A stretch of DNA of 10,032 nt from NCBI GenBank assembly GCA_937902695.1, contig CALFNI010000522.1, forward strand, positions 1-10,032, written 5' to 3'. Both the position numbers and the translations under genes were made by a program. This stretch comes from an uncultured Rhodanobacteraceae bacterium (GTDB lineage: Bacteria; Pseudomonadota; Gammaproteobacteria; Xanthomonadales; Rhodanobacteraceae). Below the pieces are notes generated by a model, which saw nothing but the letters and a program-made list of their open reading frames with translations, was not told the origin of the DNA and did not search any database. Below, in pieces: positions 1 to 6,707 of the stretch. How positions within the stretch are numbered: the first letter of the stretch is position 1; every line of letters starts with the position of its first letter.

Positions 1-161
1 CGGGACCCGAGGTGCTGAAGCGCGTCTCGATGATCGGCAACGACCTCAGGCTCGACGAAGGCGTCGGCGTCTGCGGGAAAGACGGACAGAGCGTTCCGGT
101 AGGCGTCGGGCAGCCGACGTTGCGGATCGACCGGATGACCGTCGGCGGTACGGCGGCTTGA
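1..161 (+). CDS. tldD: TldD metalloprotease subunit, C-terminal end (partial, 5' end outside window)
   Basis: TldD is the zinc-bearing half of the TldD/TldE heterodimeric peptidase, which in E. coli processes microcin B17 and degrades the CcdA antitoxin. Only the last 52 residues are present; the first full codon is at position 3 and the TGA stop at 159-161. The visible stretch contains [24 protein letters not shown] in fragments: [13 protein letters not shown], then [12 protein letters not shown], then QPTLRID and the terminal MTVGGTAA. These match the family's conserved C-terminus, which I know from the E. coli protein. The catalytic HExxxH lies upstream of the window and cannot be checked. 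Its partner gene pmbA lies 0.7 kb downstream with yjgA between them on the other strand. Identification is firm despite the short length. Confidence 0.93.
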   Translation, partial: GPEVLKRVSMIGNDLRLDEGVGVCGKDGQSVPVGVGQPTLRIDRMTVGGTAA

Positions 162-184
162 GCGGCCCCGCACGCACACTCTCC

Positions 185-263
185 GTCATTCCGGCGAAAG
201 CCGGAATCCATTTTGATCGTGTGTCGCCAGAGCAAAATGGGTCCCGGCTTTCGCCGGGACGAC
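185..263. repeat. REP-like paired inverted repeat, locus 1 (between tldD and yjgA 3' ends)
   Basis: Two 31-base arms (185-215 and the reverse complement of 233-263) are 27/31 identical and separated by 17 bases. Each arm is itself a hairpin: an 8-bp stem with a GAAA loop, core CCGGCGAAAGCCGG. The four differences between the arms fall at arm positions 4, 6, 21 and 23, which pair 4-23 and 6-21 in the stem, so both changes preserve pairing. The same arm recurs at 3767-3846. The form and position (between two convergent gene ends) fit REP/BIME-type elements moved by RAYT transposases, or a small MITE; no transposase is in this window. It may also act as a bidirectional transcription end. Confidence 0.85.
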
Positions 264-265
264 AG

Positions 266-796
266 TTACGCGGCGTCGAACAACCCGCGCAGCGCACGAA
301 ACAGCTCGCGATAGGCATGCAGCGGCTTGCCGCGATCGCGCTCGACGCGGGCGTTGCGCGCAAGCTGGCGCAGATGCTGGCGGTCGGCCGAAGGATGCAG
401 CGCGAGCAGCTCGTCGAGCGCCGCGTCGCCTTCGTCGACCAGCCGCGCACGCCATGCTTCGAGCCGATGCAGCGCGGCGGCCTCCTGATGCGCTTTCGCG
501 CGATCGTTGTCGAGCGCGGCGCGCACAGGCTCGATATCGGATTCATCGAGTTTGCGCAGCTGCTTGGCGAGAAACTGCGTCGCGCGCTTGCGCGCGATGT
601 GCGAGGTGATGGCGCGCGTGCGCACGACCTCGGCACGCACGTCGTCGGCGAGCGGCACGCGCGCGAGCTCGGCATCGCTGAGCGCAGCGAGCGTTTCGGC
701 GAGCTTGAACACTTCGAGCGCCTCGCGGCGCTGCTGGCTCCGGCTCGGCGGAAGTTCTTCGTCGGGTAATTCGGGCGGCGGATCGCGGTGGCGCAT
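266..796 (-). CDS. yjgA: Ribosome-associated protein YjgA/DarP (DUF615), large-subunit assembly factor
   Basis: The 176-residue product matches the DUF615 family (E. coli YjgA, renamed DarP), a cytoplasmic protein that binds late 50S precursors. The sequence shows an acidic, proline-rich start (DPPPELPDEELPPSRSQ, residues 5-21), a long charged helical middle, and the family signature near the C-terminus: PSADRQHLRQLARNAR at 135-150 followed by GKP at 156-158. E. coli YjgA is about 183 residues, so length is normal. The ATG at 796 gives this length. No Shine-Dalgarno sequence is visible before it. TTCACC (826-831) and TGTGAT (803-808) on the minus strand, 17 bp apart, would place a transcript start near the ATG, so leaderless translation is possible but unproven. 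The 5' end is divergent from pmbA with at most 30 bp between starts. Confidence 0.92.
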   Translation of the reverse strand: MRHRDPPPELPDEELPPSRSQQRREALEVFKLAETLAALSDAELARVPLADDVRAEVVRTRAITSHIARKRATQFLAKQLRKLDESDIEPVRAALDNDRAKAHQEAAALHRLEAWRARLVDEGDAALDELLALHPSADRQHLRQLARNARVERDRGKPLHAYRELFRALRGLFDAA

Positions 797-826
797 CAGG
801 CAATCACAACGTTTGGCAACGGCACG

Positions 827-2182
827 GTGAACGACATCATCATCGACAAAGATACCAGCTCCGCCGACCTCGGCCGCCTCCAGCAGATCGCCGAGGACGT
901 GATCCGGCGCTGCCGCGCCAAGGGCGCGAGCGAGGCCGACGTCGCCGCGAGCATCGACGAGGGCCTCAGCGTCAACGTGCGCCTGGGCGAGGTCGAGACC
1001 GTCGAGCGCACGCGCGACCGCGGCGTTTCGCTCTCGGTCTACTTCGGCCGCCGCAAGGGCTCGGCGCACACGGCCGATCTCGATCCGACATCGATCGAGC
1101 AGACGATCGAGCACGCCGTCGCGATCGCGCGCTACACCGAAGAGGATCCGGCGAACGGCCTCGCCGATCCGGCGCTGCTGGCGCGCGAGTTCCCGGATCT
1201 CGACCTCTGGCATCCGTGGCGCGTCACCGCCGAGGACGCGATCAGGCTCGGCATCGAGATCGAAGATGCCGGCCGTGCGTTCGACCCGCGCATCGACAAT
1301 TCCGAAGGCGCCACCGTGCAGGCCGGCGCGTCGATGACCGCCTACGCGAACTCGCTCGGCTTCAGCGGCACCGAGCGCGGCACGCGCCATTCGCTGTCGT
1401 GCGCGCTGATCGCCGAAGACGACGCCGGCATGCAGCGCGACTACTGGTACGACACGGTGCGCGACGCGAGCGCGTTCGCATCGGCCGAGTCGATCGGCCG
1501 CAAGACGGCCGAACGCACGGTGGCGCGGCTCGGCGCGCGCAAGCTGTCGACGCGCGAGTGCCCGGTGCTGTTCGTGCCCGAGGTGGCGCGCGGCGTCATC
1601 GGTCATTTCCTGTCGGCCGTCAGCGGCGGCGCGTTGTACCGGCGTGCGAGCTTCCTGGTCGACCATGCCGGCAAGCGCGTGTTTCCCGACTGGATGCAGA
1701 TCGCCGAGCGCCCGCACATCCCGCGCGGCCACGGCTCGACGGCATTCGATTCCGAGGGCGTCGCGACGCGCGATTCCGAGCTGATCCGCGACGGCGTGCT
1801 GCAGCGCTACATCCTCGGCAGCTACTCGGCGCGCAAGCTCGGGCTGCAATCGACCGGCAACGCGGGCGGCGTGCACAACATCGTCGTCAGGCCCGGCAGC
1901 GAGGATTTCGAGGCGTTGCTCAAGCGCATGGGCCGCGGCCTAGTCGTCACGGAGCTCATGGGGCAGGGCGTTTCGCTGATCACCGGCGACTATTCGCGCG
2001 GCGCGTCCGGGTTCTGGGTCGAGAACGGCGAGATCGCCTATCCGGTCGAGGAGATCACGATCGCCTCGAACCTGCGCGACATGTTCGAGCGCATCGAGAC
2101 GGTCGGCAGCGACGTCGACAGGCGCTCACACATCCTGACCGGATCGATCCTGATCGGCCGCATGACCGTCGCCGGCGAGTAA
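827..2182 (+). CDS. pmbA: PmbA/TldE, non-catalytic partner of the TldD metalloprotease
   Basis: The 451-residue product is the TldE/PmbA subunit, which with TldD forms the protease that matures microcin B17-like peptides and trims other small targets in the cytoplasm. Family signatures visible: RLGEVETVE (52-60), FGRRKGSAHTADL (73-85), ITGDYSRGASGFWVENGE (385-402) and the terminal GSILIGRMTVAG (439-450). The region that carries HExxxH in TldD reads PEVARGVIGH here (251-260); neither zinc-binding His of HExxxH is retained, as expected for TldE. The GTG at 827 is chosen because it gives the family's usual length and N-terminus; an in-frame GTG at 788 would add 13 residues and overlap the divergent yjgA start by 9 bases. 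Neither start has a strong ribosome binding site, so the start is less certain than the product. Stop is TAA at 2180-2182. Confidence 0.93.
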   Translation: MNDIIIDKDTSSADLGRLQQIAEDVIRRCRAKGASEADVAASIDEGLSVNVRLGEVETVERTRDRGVSLSVYFGRRKGSAHTADLDPTSIEQTIEHAVAIARYTEEDPANGLADPALLAREFPDLDLWHPWRVTAEDAIRLGIEIEDAGRAFDPRIDNSEGATVQAGASMTAYANSLGFSGTERGTRHSLSCALIAEDDAGMQRDYWYDTVRDASAFASAESIGRKTAERTVARLGARKLSTRECPVLFVPEVARGVIGHFLSAVSGGALYRRASFLVDHAGKRVFPDWMQIAERPHIPRGHGSTAFDSEGVATRDSELIRDGVLQRYILGSYSARKLGLQSTGNAGGVHNIVVRPGSEDFEALLKRMGRGLVVTELMGQGVSLITGDYSRGASGFWVENGEIAYPVEEITIASNLRDMFERIETVGSDVDRRSHILTGSILIGRMTVAGE

Positions 2183-2234
2183 GCCTCGATCCGCTCGCCG
2201 CGGCGCTGGAACCAGGCGGGCGCGCGACGAGGCA

Positions 2235-2280
2235 TGACTTTCGTCCGGGTGACTTCCTTCCCGGGTGACTTTCGTCCCGT
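2235..2280. repeat. Three tandem 15-16-bp repeats upstream of the DUF4870 gene
   Basis: Three head-to-tail copies are visible: TGACTTTCGTCCGGG (2235-2249), TGACTTCCTTCCCGGG (2250-2265) and TGACTTTCGTCCCGT (2266-2280). The third copy ends where the candidate -35 box of the next gene begins. They could be repeated operator sites or slippage products; nothing in the sequence decides between these. Confidence 0.7.
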
Positions 2281-2308
2281 TGAAGTGGACGGGCACCGGC
2301 GCAATAGT
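2280..2308 (+). promoter_or_regulatory. Candidate sigma-70 promoter for the DUF4870 gene
   Basis: TTGAAG (2280-2285) and AATAGT (2303-2308) each match the sigma-70 consensus at 4 of 6 positions and are 17 bp apart. A start near 2315 would give a leader of about 23 bases that includes the GGAG at 2326-2329. The moderate box scores make this a candidate only. Confidence 0.4.
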
Positions 2309-2337
2309 TGAATCGTCACCCCGACGGAGCCACGCGA

Positions 2338-2772
2338 ATGAGCGACACCGACACCGTCAATCCGACGACACCGCCGCCGCAACCGCCGCCCGAAGCGGCG
2401 CCTGCCGTCACGCCGCGCGACGCCGACGAGCGCATGTGGGCGATGCTCGGCCATCTCTCGGCATTCAGCGCGTTCATCACCGGCCTCGGCTGCGTGATCG
2501 GGCCGCTGATCGTCTGGCTCGTCAAGCGCGAGACGATGCCTTTCGCGGGCGATCAGGCGAAGGAAGCGCTCAACTTCAACATCACCGCGGTCATCGTCGC
2601 GGTGGGCCTGGGCATCTTCACGTTCATCACGCTCGGCATCGGCGCGCTGATCACGGTGCCGGCGGCGTGCATCCTGTTCGTCGGCTGGTTCGTGCTGACG
2701 ATCATCGCGGCCGTCAAGGCGAACAACGGCGAGCAGTATCGCTATCCGTTCGCGATCCGGCTCGTGAAGTGA
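2338..2772 (+). CDS. DUF4870 (Tic20-like) small membrane protein
   Basis: The 144-residue product has a Pro/Thr-rich cytoplasmic-type N-terminus (residues 7-26, with a run of prolines) followed by a hydrophobic domain with three likely membrane segments at about 42-62, 81-102 and 105-126. The motifs MLGHLSAF (36-43), GPLIVWLVKR (55-64), DQAKEALNFNIT (72-83) and QYRYPFAIRL (133-142) are typical of DUF4870 proteins. The biochemical role of this family is not established, so none is assigned. The ATG at 2338 is chosen over an upstream ATG at 2308 because GGAG (2326-2329) lies 8 bases before it and family homology begins well downstream of both. The gene appears to be a single transcription unit bounded by pmbA upstream and a convergent ispA downstream. 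Confidence 0.88.
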   Translation: MSDTDTVNPTTPPPQPPPEAAPAVTPRDADERMWAMLGHLSAFSAFITGLGCVIGPLIVWLVKRETMPFAGDQAKEALNFNITAVIVAVGLGIFTFITLGIGALITVPAACILFVGWFVLTIIAAVKANNGEQYRYPFAIRLVK

Positions 2773-2782
2773 GCCATTGCCG

Positions 2783-2808
2783 CGCCGCGCGCCGATGCGC
2801 GCGCGGCG
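2783..2808. terminator. GC-rich hairpin between convergent DUF4870 gene and ispA
   Basis: A perfect 10-bp stem (2783-2792 with 2799-2808, CGCCGCGCGC against GCGCGCGGCG) closes a 6-base loop. It lies 10 bases after the DUF4870 stop and 55 bases beyond the ispA stop on the other strand. No T-run follows on either strand, so it is not a classical intrinsic terminator; in a genome this GC-rich it may still serve as a bidirectional end or an mRNA 3' stabiliser. Confidence 0.45.
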
Positions 2809-2863
2809 TGTCCGGCCCACCGCGCCGCATTTCAGGCATCGCGCGATGGTCGCGGCCGCGCGT

Positions 2864-3760
2864 TCAGCTTTGCCGCTCGACGACGAACCGCGCGAGCGCG
2901 GCCAGCGGCGCCGCCGACGCGCCGAGCGGCTCGATGGCATGGAGCGCATCGGCCGCGAGCCGGGCGAGCTCGGTGCGCGAGCCGGCGACGCCGAAAACGG
3001 ACGGATAGGTCGGCTTGTCGGCCGCCGCGTCCTTGCCGACCGTCTTGCCGAGCTGCTCGGTGCCGCCTTCTATGTCGAGCAGGTCGTCGCGGATCTGGAA
3101 CGCAAGCCCGATCGCATGGCCGTAGCGCTCGAGCGCATCGAGCGTCGGCGCATCGCGAACGCCCGCCGCGAGCGCGCCGAGGCGCACCGACGCGCGGATC
3201 AGCGCGCCGGTCTTGTGCACGTGCATGCGTTCGAGGTCGGCCGGCGAGAGCGTGCGGCCGATGGCGGCGAGATCGAACGCCTGTCCGCCGGCCATGCCGT
3301 GCGACCCGCACGCGACGGCGAGCACGCGCAGCATCTCGACGTGCGTCGCGGGATCATCGCGCGTCGGATCGTGCGCGAGCACGTCGAACGCGAGCGCCTG
3401 CAGCGCGTCGCCGGCGAGGATCGCCATCGCTTCGCCGAACACGACATGGCAGGTCGCGCGGCCGCGACGGAGACTGTCGTCGTCCATCGCCGGCAGATCG
3501 TCGTGCACGAGCGAGTACGCATGGATGATCTCGACGGCGGCGGCCGCTGCATCGAGCGTATCGGGCGGCGCGCCGAAGGTCGTCCCGGTCGCGTAGACGA
3601 GCAGGGGACGCAGCCGCTTGCCGCCGCCGAGCACGGCGTAGCGCATCGCGCGATGGAGCTCGGCGGGCGGCTGGTCCTCGGGCGGCAGCACGCGCGCGAG
3701 CACGGCGTCTGCGCGCGCGGAAAGGTCGAGAAGTTCGTTCGGAAGCTCGGTCACGCCCAT
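2864..3760 (-). CDS. ispA: Farnesyl diphosphate synthase (geranyltranstransferase)
   Basis: The product condenses dimethylallyl or geranyl diphosphate with isopentenyl diphosphate to give farnesyl diphosphate, the precursor of undecaprenyl carrier lipid and quinone side chains. The 298-residue length is normal. Visible motifs: GGGKRLRP (45-52); the first aspartate-rich motif DDLPAMD at 87-93, with the two-residue insertion typical of bacterial short-chain synthases; KTGALIRASV (183-192); the second aspartate-rich motif DDLLD at 225-229; and GKDAAADKPTYPS (242-254). All Mg-binding aspartates are present. It follows xseB on the same strand, a common pairing, but here a REP-like element fills the gap and ends only 6 bases before the ATG. 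The only purine-rich tract near the start is GACGAAG, so translation initiation may be weak or shaped by the repeat. dxs is not adjacent; the next gene is convergent. Confidence 0.96.
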   Translation of the reverse strand: MGVTELPNELLDLSARADAVLARVLPPEDQPPAELHRAMRYAVLGGGKRLRPLLVYATGTTFGAPPDTLDAAAAAVEIIHAYSLVHDDLPAMDDDSLRRGRATCHVVFGEAMAILAGDALQALAFDVLAHDPTRDDPATHVEMLRVLAVACGSHGMAGGQAFDLAAIGRTLSPADLERMHVHKTGALIRASVRLGALAAGVRDAPTLDALERYGHAIGLAFQIRDDLLDIEGGTEQLGKTVGKDAAADKPTYPSVFGVAGSRTELARLAADALHAIEPLGASAAPLAALARFVVERQS

Positions 3761-3766
3761 CGCTTC

Positions 3767-3846
3767 GTCATTCCCGCAGAAGCGGAAATCCACTTTCGGT
3801 GATCGCGCGGGAAAGAAAAATGGATTCCCGCCTTCGCGGGAATGAC
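3767..3846. repeat. REP-like paired inverted repeat, locus 2 (between xseB and ispA)
   Basis: Arms at 3767-3797 and the reverse complement of 3816-3846 share 25/31 bases with each other and belong to the same family as 185-263. The right arm has a perfect 8-bp stem, ATTCCCGC against GCGGGAAT, with loop GAAG. Relative to locus 1, stem pair 9-18 is swapped from G-C to C-G. The left arm has one stem mismatch (C7 against A20) and loop AGAA, so it is more decayed. If transcribed from xseB the element would form two hairpins in the xseB-ispA mRNA. When translated on the minus strand it gives the familiar spurious peptide containing RHSREGGNP, a useful flag for this repeat class. Confidence 0.85.
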
Positions 3847-3860
3847 GGCAACCAGAATGC

Positions 3861-4106
3861 TCAGGGCGTGTCCGGATTGAAAGGAACCGCGCTTTCCGGC
3901 GCCGATGGATCGAGCAGTTGCTTGACGCGAAGCTCGGCCTGCTCGAGCGCGCTCTGGCAGTTGCGATAGAGCGCAATGCCGCGCTCGAACGACTTCAGCG
4001 AATCATCGAGGCTGAGCTCACCCTGCTCCATGCGCGAGACGAGCTGCTCGAGCTCGTCGAGCGACTTCTCGAAATCGGCAATCTGGGATGTCTCGGCGGC
4101 CGCCAT
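3861..4106 (-). CDS. xseB: Exodeoxyribonuclease VII small subunit
   Basis: XseB is the small subunit that, in several copies, assembles with one XseA to form the single-strand exonuclease VII. The product is 81 residues, against 80 for E. coli. The visible family pattern is [20 protein letters not shown] (12-31), [14 protein letters not shown] (33-46) and a final helix ending near VKQLLD (61-66), followed by the tail PFNPDTP, which resembles the E. coli end. Two predicted coiled helices agree with the known hairpin fold. The ATG at 4106 fits the family length; an in-frame GTG nine bases upstream is possible, and neither has a clear Shine-Dalgarno sequence. xseA is not in the window. tilS lies 80 bases upstream on the same strand and ispA 100 bases downstream. 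Confidence 0.93.
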   Translation of the reverse strand: MAAAETSQIADFEKSLDELEQLVSRMEQGELSLDDSLKSFERGIALYRNCQSALEQAELRVKQLLDPSAPESAVPFNPDTP

Positions 4107-4134
4107 GGCGCGCACGCTAACGCAGCGAGGTTGC

Positions 4135-4170
4135 GAGATCAATCGCTCTGTCGATGGCCCGGTCGATCGC
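4135..4170. repeat. Three degenerate 12-bp tandem units between tilS and xseB
   Basis: On the minus strand the units are GCGATCGACCGG, GCCATCGACAGA and GCGATTGATCTC. They fill part of the 80-base spacer after the tilS stop. Read in a frame shifted from tilS they would encode [12 protein letters not shown]. The copies are diverged (7-8 of 12 matches between neighbours), and their meaning is unknown; they may be the trace of a longer tilS end. Confidence 0.4.
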
Positions 4171-4186
4171 CGCGTCCTCCGCCTCG

Positions 4187-5530
4187 TCAATGGGCGTCGG
4201 GACCGATCCGTGCCGACCATTCGAGCCGGCCTTTCGCGCGCGCGAGCCGTGCCGCACCCGCCTCGCTGATCCAAAGATCGGCCACCGCGAGCAGTGCGCC
4301 GTCGCCGTCGAAGACGAGCGGCAGGCGGCTGCGCTGCCAGGGCGGGATGCCCGCTTCCTGGAGGAGATCGCGGAGCTCGCGCGTATGCGCGCCACCTTCG
4401 AGCCTGAGGCTCTCGCCGCCGCGCCGGAAGCGCACGTGCGCGATTTCTGCGAGGCGCGGCTGCGGTGCGTGCGCTTCGAGCGGTACGAGCTTCAGGAGGC
4501 CGATGTCGGCCGGCAGCGCGAGCGGCTCGCCGGTGAAGCTGTCCGTCCAGTCGAGCGGCGGCAACTGCAGCGGCGCGAGCGCATAGAGAAGATCGCGATA
4601 GCGCCGCACCTCGACGCCGGGCCAGCGCACGCAGGGCTGGCGATCCTCGCCCGCTTCGGCGAGCTGGCGCACCAGCTCGGCGACCTGGAACTGCGTCGGC
4701 TCCGGCAGCGCGATCGAGCGAAGCCAGCGCCGCAGCACCGGATCGCGCAGCGCGTCGTGGAGCGCGAGCCATTCGCGAAAGCGCATCGTCGCGGGGTCGA
4801 GACCCTGCACCGACGCGAGCGCGCGCTCGGCTTCCTCGTCGATGAAATCGGCGGCCGCGCGCGCCCATGTCGCGCTCTGCGCGATGCTGGTCTCGGCTTC
4901 GGGCCAGCGCCGCGTGATGCGCGGCAGGACCTCGATGCGCAGGAAATTGCGATCGAGCGATACGTCCGCGTTGCTCGGATCCTCGATCCACGTGAGCTTG
5001 TGGCGATCGGCGTAGTTGCGCAGTGCCGCGCGCGGCAACGCCAGCAGCGGACGCCACGCGAAGCCGCGGCCGAGGCGGCGCAGCGTGCGCATCGCGCCGA
5101 GACCTTCGGGGCCGGCGCCGCGCAGGAGTTTCAGCAGGACCGTCTCGGCCTGATCGTCGCGATGGTGCGCGAGCGCGAGGATTTCGCCGTCGGCGAGCGT
5201 CCTCTCGATCGCGCCGTAGCGCGCGCGGCGCGCCGTCGCCTCGAGGCCGAGCCCGGGCGCGCGCCCGACGTCGGCCCGCAGCATCTCGATCGGCACGCCG
5301 AGCTGCACGGCGAACGCTTCGCAGTGGCGCGCCCACATCGCGCTGTCGCTCTGCAGGCGATGATCGACATGCACGGCGCGCAGGCCGCGCTCGCGCGCCA
5401 GCTGCGACTGCGCCAGCGCGTGCAGGAGCACCGTCGAGTCGAGCCCGCCGCTGTGCGCGACGACGATCGCGCCGCCCGCGAGCTCGGCGAGCGCGTTTTC
5501 GATCAGGTCGCGGATGCGACGGTCGGACAT
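4187..5530 (-). CDS. tilS: tRNA(Ile)-lysidine synthetase TilS
   Basis: TilS attaches lysine to C34 of the CAU-anticodon isoleucine tRNA using ATP, changing both its decoding (AUA) and its charging; the enzyme is normally essential. The 447-residue product has the N-type ATP pyrophosphatase fold: PP-loop SGGLDS at 27-32, HVDHRLQ at 54-60, [16 protein letters not shown] (94-109), HHRDDQAET at 122-130 and [18 protein letters not shown] at 181-198. The C-terminal TilS_C domain is recognisable from FRRGGE and [13 protein letters not shown] near the end. Length is normal for a proteobacterial TilS with both substrate-binding domains. The ATG at 5530 has GGGA seven bases before it. It follows tdh by 60 bases and could be co-transcribed with it. 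The TGA stop is followed by an out-of-frame stretch with protein-like periodicity, noted separately. Confidence 0.95.
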   Translation of the reverse strand: MSDRRIRDLIENALAELAGGAIVVAHSGGLDSTVLLHALAQSQLARERGLRAVHVDHRLQSDSAMWARHCEAFAVQLGVPIEMLRADVGRAPGLGLEATARRARYGAIERTLADGEILALAHHRDDQAETVLLKLLRGAGPEGLGAMRTLRRLGRGFAWRPLLALPRAALRNYADRHKLTWIEDPSNADVSLDRNFLRIEVLPRITRRWPEAETSIAQSATWARAAADFIDEEAERALASVQGLDPATMRFREWLALHDALRDPVLRRWLRSIALPEPTQFQVAELVRQLAEAGEDRQPCVRWPGVEVRRYRDLLYALAPLQLPPLDWTDSFTGEPLALPADIGLLKLVPLEAHAPQPRLAEIAHVRFRRGGESLRLEGGAHTRELRDLLQEAGIPPWQRSRLPLVFDGDGALLAVADLWISEAGAARLARAKGRLEWSARIGPDAH

Positions 5531-5590
5531 CGATGCGTCCCGGAGCTCAGGGCGTCGCGGCGCGGGCGGAATCGCCGGCGCCGTCGCAGC

Positions 5591-6628
5591 CTAGTTCCAC
5601 GAACAGACGACCTTGCCGCAATTGCCCGAATCCATGAGGTCGAAGCCTTTCTGGAAGTCGTCGATGTGGATCTGGTGCGTCAGCACCTTGCCGAGCGGGA
5701 AGCCGGTGAGCACCATCTGCGTCATCTTGTACCAGGTCTCGTACATGCGCCGGCCGTAGATGCCTTGCAGCGTGAGGCCCTTGAAGATGACCTTGTCCCA
5801 GTCGATGCCGGCGCCCTTGGGCAGGAGGCCGAGCAGCGCGATCTTGCCGCCGTGGTACATGCAGTCGAGCATGTCGTTGAACGCGCGCGGATTGCCGCTC
5901 ATCTCGAGGCCGACGTCGAAGCCTTCCATGTGGAGATCCTTGACGACATCCTTGAGCGACTGCTTGGATACGTTGACGACGCGCGTCGCGCCCATGTCGG
6001 CGGCGAGCTTGAGGCGATAATCGTTGACGTCGGTGACGACGACGTTGCGCGCGCCGACGTGCTTGGCGATGCCGGCTGCGATGATGCCGATCGGGCCCGC
6101 GCCGGTGATGAGGACGTCTTCGCCGATGAGGTCGAACTCGAGCGCGCAGTGCGCCGCGTTGCCGTAGGGATCGAAGAACGCGGCGAGCTCGCTCGGGATC
6201 TGATCCGGGATCGGCCAGAGGTTCGAGGACGGCACGGCGACGTATTCGGCGAACGCGCCGTTGCGCGTCACGCCGATGCCGACCGTGTTCGGGCAGAGGT
6301 GCTGCTTGCCGGCGCGGCAGTTGCGGCAGACGCCGCAGACGACATGGCCCTCCGCCGACACGCGCTGGCCGACCGTGTAGCCGCGCACGCCCGCGCCCAT
6401 GTCGACGATGCGGCCGACGAACTCGTGGCCGATCACGAGGCCCGGCTTGATCGTGCGCTGCGACCACTCGTCCCACTTGTAGATGTGCAGGTCAGTGCCG
6501 CAGATCGCGGTCTTCTCGAGCTTGATCAGGACGTCGTTCGGGCCGATCTCGGGGACCGGCACCTGCTCCATCCAGATGCCGGGCGCGGCGTCGCGCTTGA
6601 CGAGCGCCTTCATCGTTGCGGTGGCCAT
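5591..6628 (-). CDS. tdh: L-threonine 3-dehydrogenase (zinc, NAD-dependent)
   Basis: The enzyme oxidises L-threonine to 2-amino-3-ketobutyrate, which glycine C-acetyltransferase (Kbl) then cleaves to glycine and acetyl-CoA. The 345-residue product is a medium-chain dehydrogenase very close to E. coli Tdh. Catalytic zinc ligands are C43, H68 and E69 (ICGTDLHIY at 42-50, GHEFVG at 67-72). The structural zinc cysteines are C98, C101, C104 and C112. The Rossmann motif GAGPIG is at 176-181 with D200 at the end of the second strand. VFKGL-like and YETWYKM (296-302) segments typical of Tdh rather than sorbitol dehydrogenase are present. AAGGA lies 10 bases before the ATG at 6628; a second in-frame ATG at 6613 would give MKALVKR, matching the E. 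coli start. kbl is not beside it here. A perfect -10 box precedes the gene. Confidence 0.96.
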   Translation of the reverse strand: MATATMKALVKRDAAPGIWMEQVPVPEIGPNDVLIKLEKTAICGTDLHIYKWDEWSQRTIKPGLVIGHEFVGRIVDMGAGVRGYTVGQRVSAEGHVVCGVCRNCRAGKQHLCPNTVGIGVTRNGAFAEYVAVPSSNLWPIPDQIPSELAAFFDPYGNAAHCALEFDLIGEDVLITGAGPIGIIAAGIAKHVGARNVVVTDVNDYRLKLAADMGATRVVNVSKQSLKDVVKDLHMEGFDVGLEMSGNPRAFNDMLDCMYHGGKIALLGLLPKGAGIDWDKVIFKGLTLQGIYGRRMYETWYKMTQMVLTGFPLGKVLTHQIHIDDFQKGFDLMDSGNCGKVVCSWN

Positions 6629-6655
6629 GTGCGGAGAATCCTTGCGGGGTGGCGG

Positions 6656-6684
6656 ATTATAGGGGCTGCGAACATATGGGCCAC
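6656..6684 (-). promoter_or_regulatory. Sigma-70-like promoter for tdh
   Basis: On the minus strand a perfect TATAAT is at 6661-6656. The hexamer 17 bp upstream, GTGGCC (6684-6679), matches TTGACA at only 3 of 6 positions, so the -35 is weak and an activator may be needed. Transcription would start near 6649, giving a leader of about 20 bases that includes AAGGA. As tdh, tilS, xseB and ispA share a strand with short gaps, this promoter may serve all four. Confidence 0.6.
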
Positions 6685-6695
6685 GCATGAGGCCC

Positions 6696-6701
6696 TAAAC
6701 T
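6696..6701 (+). promoter_or_regulatory. Candidate -10 box for miaA (possibly leaderless)
   Basis: TAAACT matches TATAAT at 4 of 6 positions and ends 6 bases before the miaA ATG, so transcription could begin at the start codon itself. No Shine-Dalgarno sequence precedes the ATG, and TAA at 6696-6698 closes the miaA frame upstream, so no earlier start exists. No convincing -35 box is visible 16-18 bp upstream, which keeps confidence low. Confidence 0.3.
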
Positions 6702-6707
6702 CCCGCG

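Noticed and set aside
797..1876. Upstream extension of the yjgA frame on the minus strand to 536 codons
   Set aside because: The extension is antisense to pmbA and has no DUF615 similarity; the family's normal N-terminus is reached with the ATG at 796.
2173..2200. Hairpin CGGCGAG/CTCGCCG over the pmbA stop codon as a terminator
   Set aside because: The stem is 7 bp with a 14-base loop and no T-run, within what is expected by chance at this GC content.
2777..3802. 341-codon plus-strand frame opposite ispA, ending in the REP-like repeat
   Set aside because: Antisense to a gene with all catalytic motifs; its last residues, ending VIPAEAEIHFR, are merely the translated repeat.
3761..3976. N-terminal extension of ispA through the repeat into xseB
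   Set aside because: The added residues are the translated repeat (RHSREGGNP type) and antisense-free but out-of-frame xseB; the ATG at 3760 gives the standard 298-residue enzyme.
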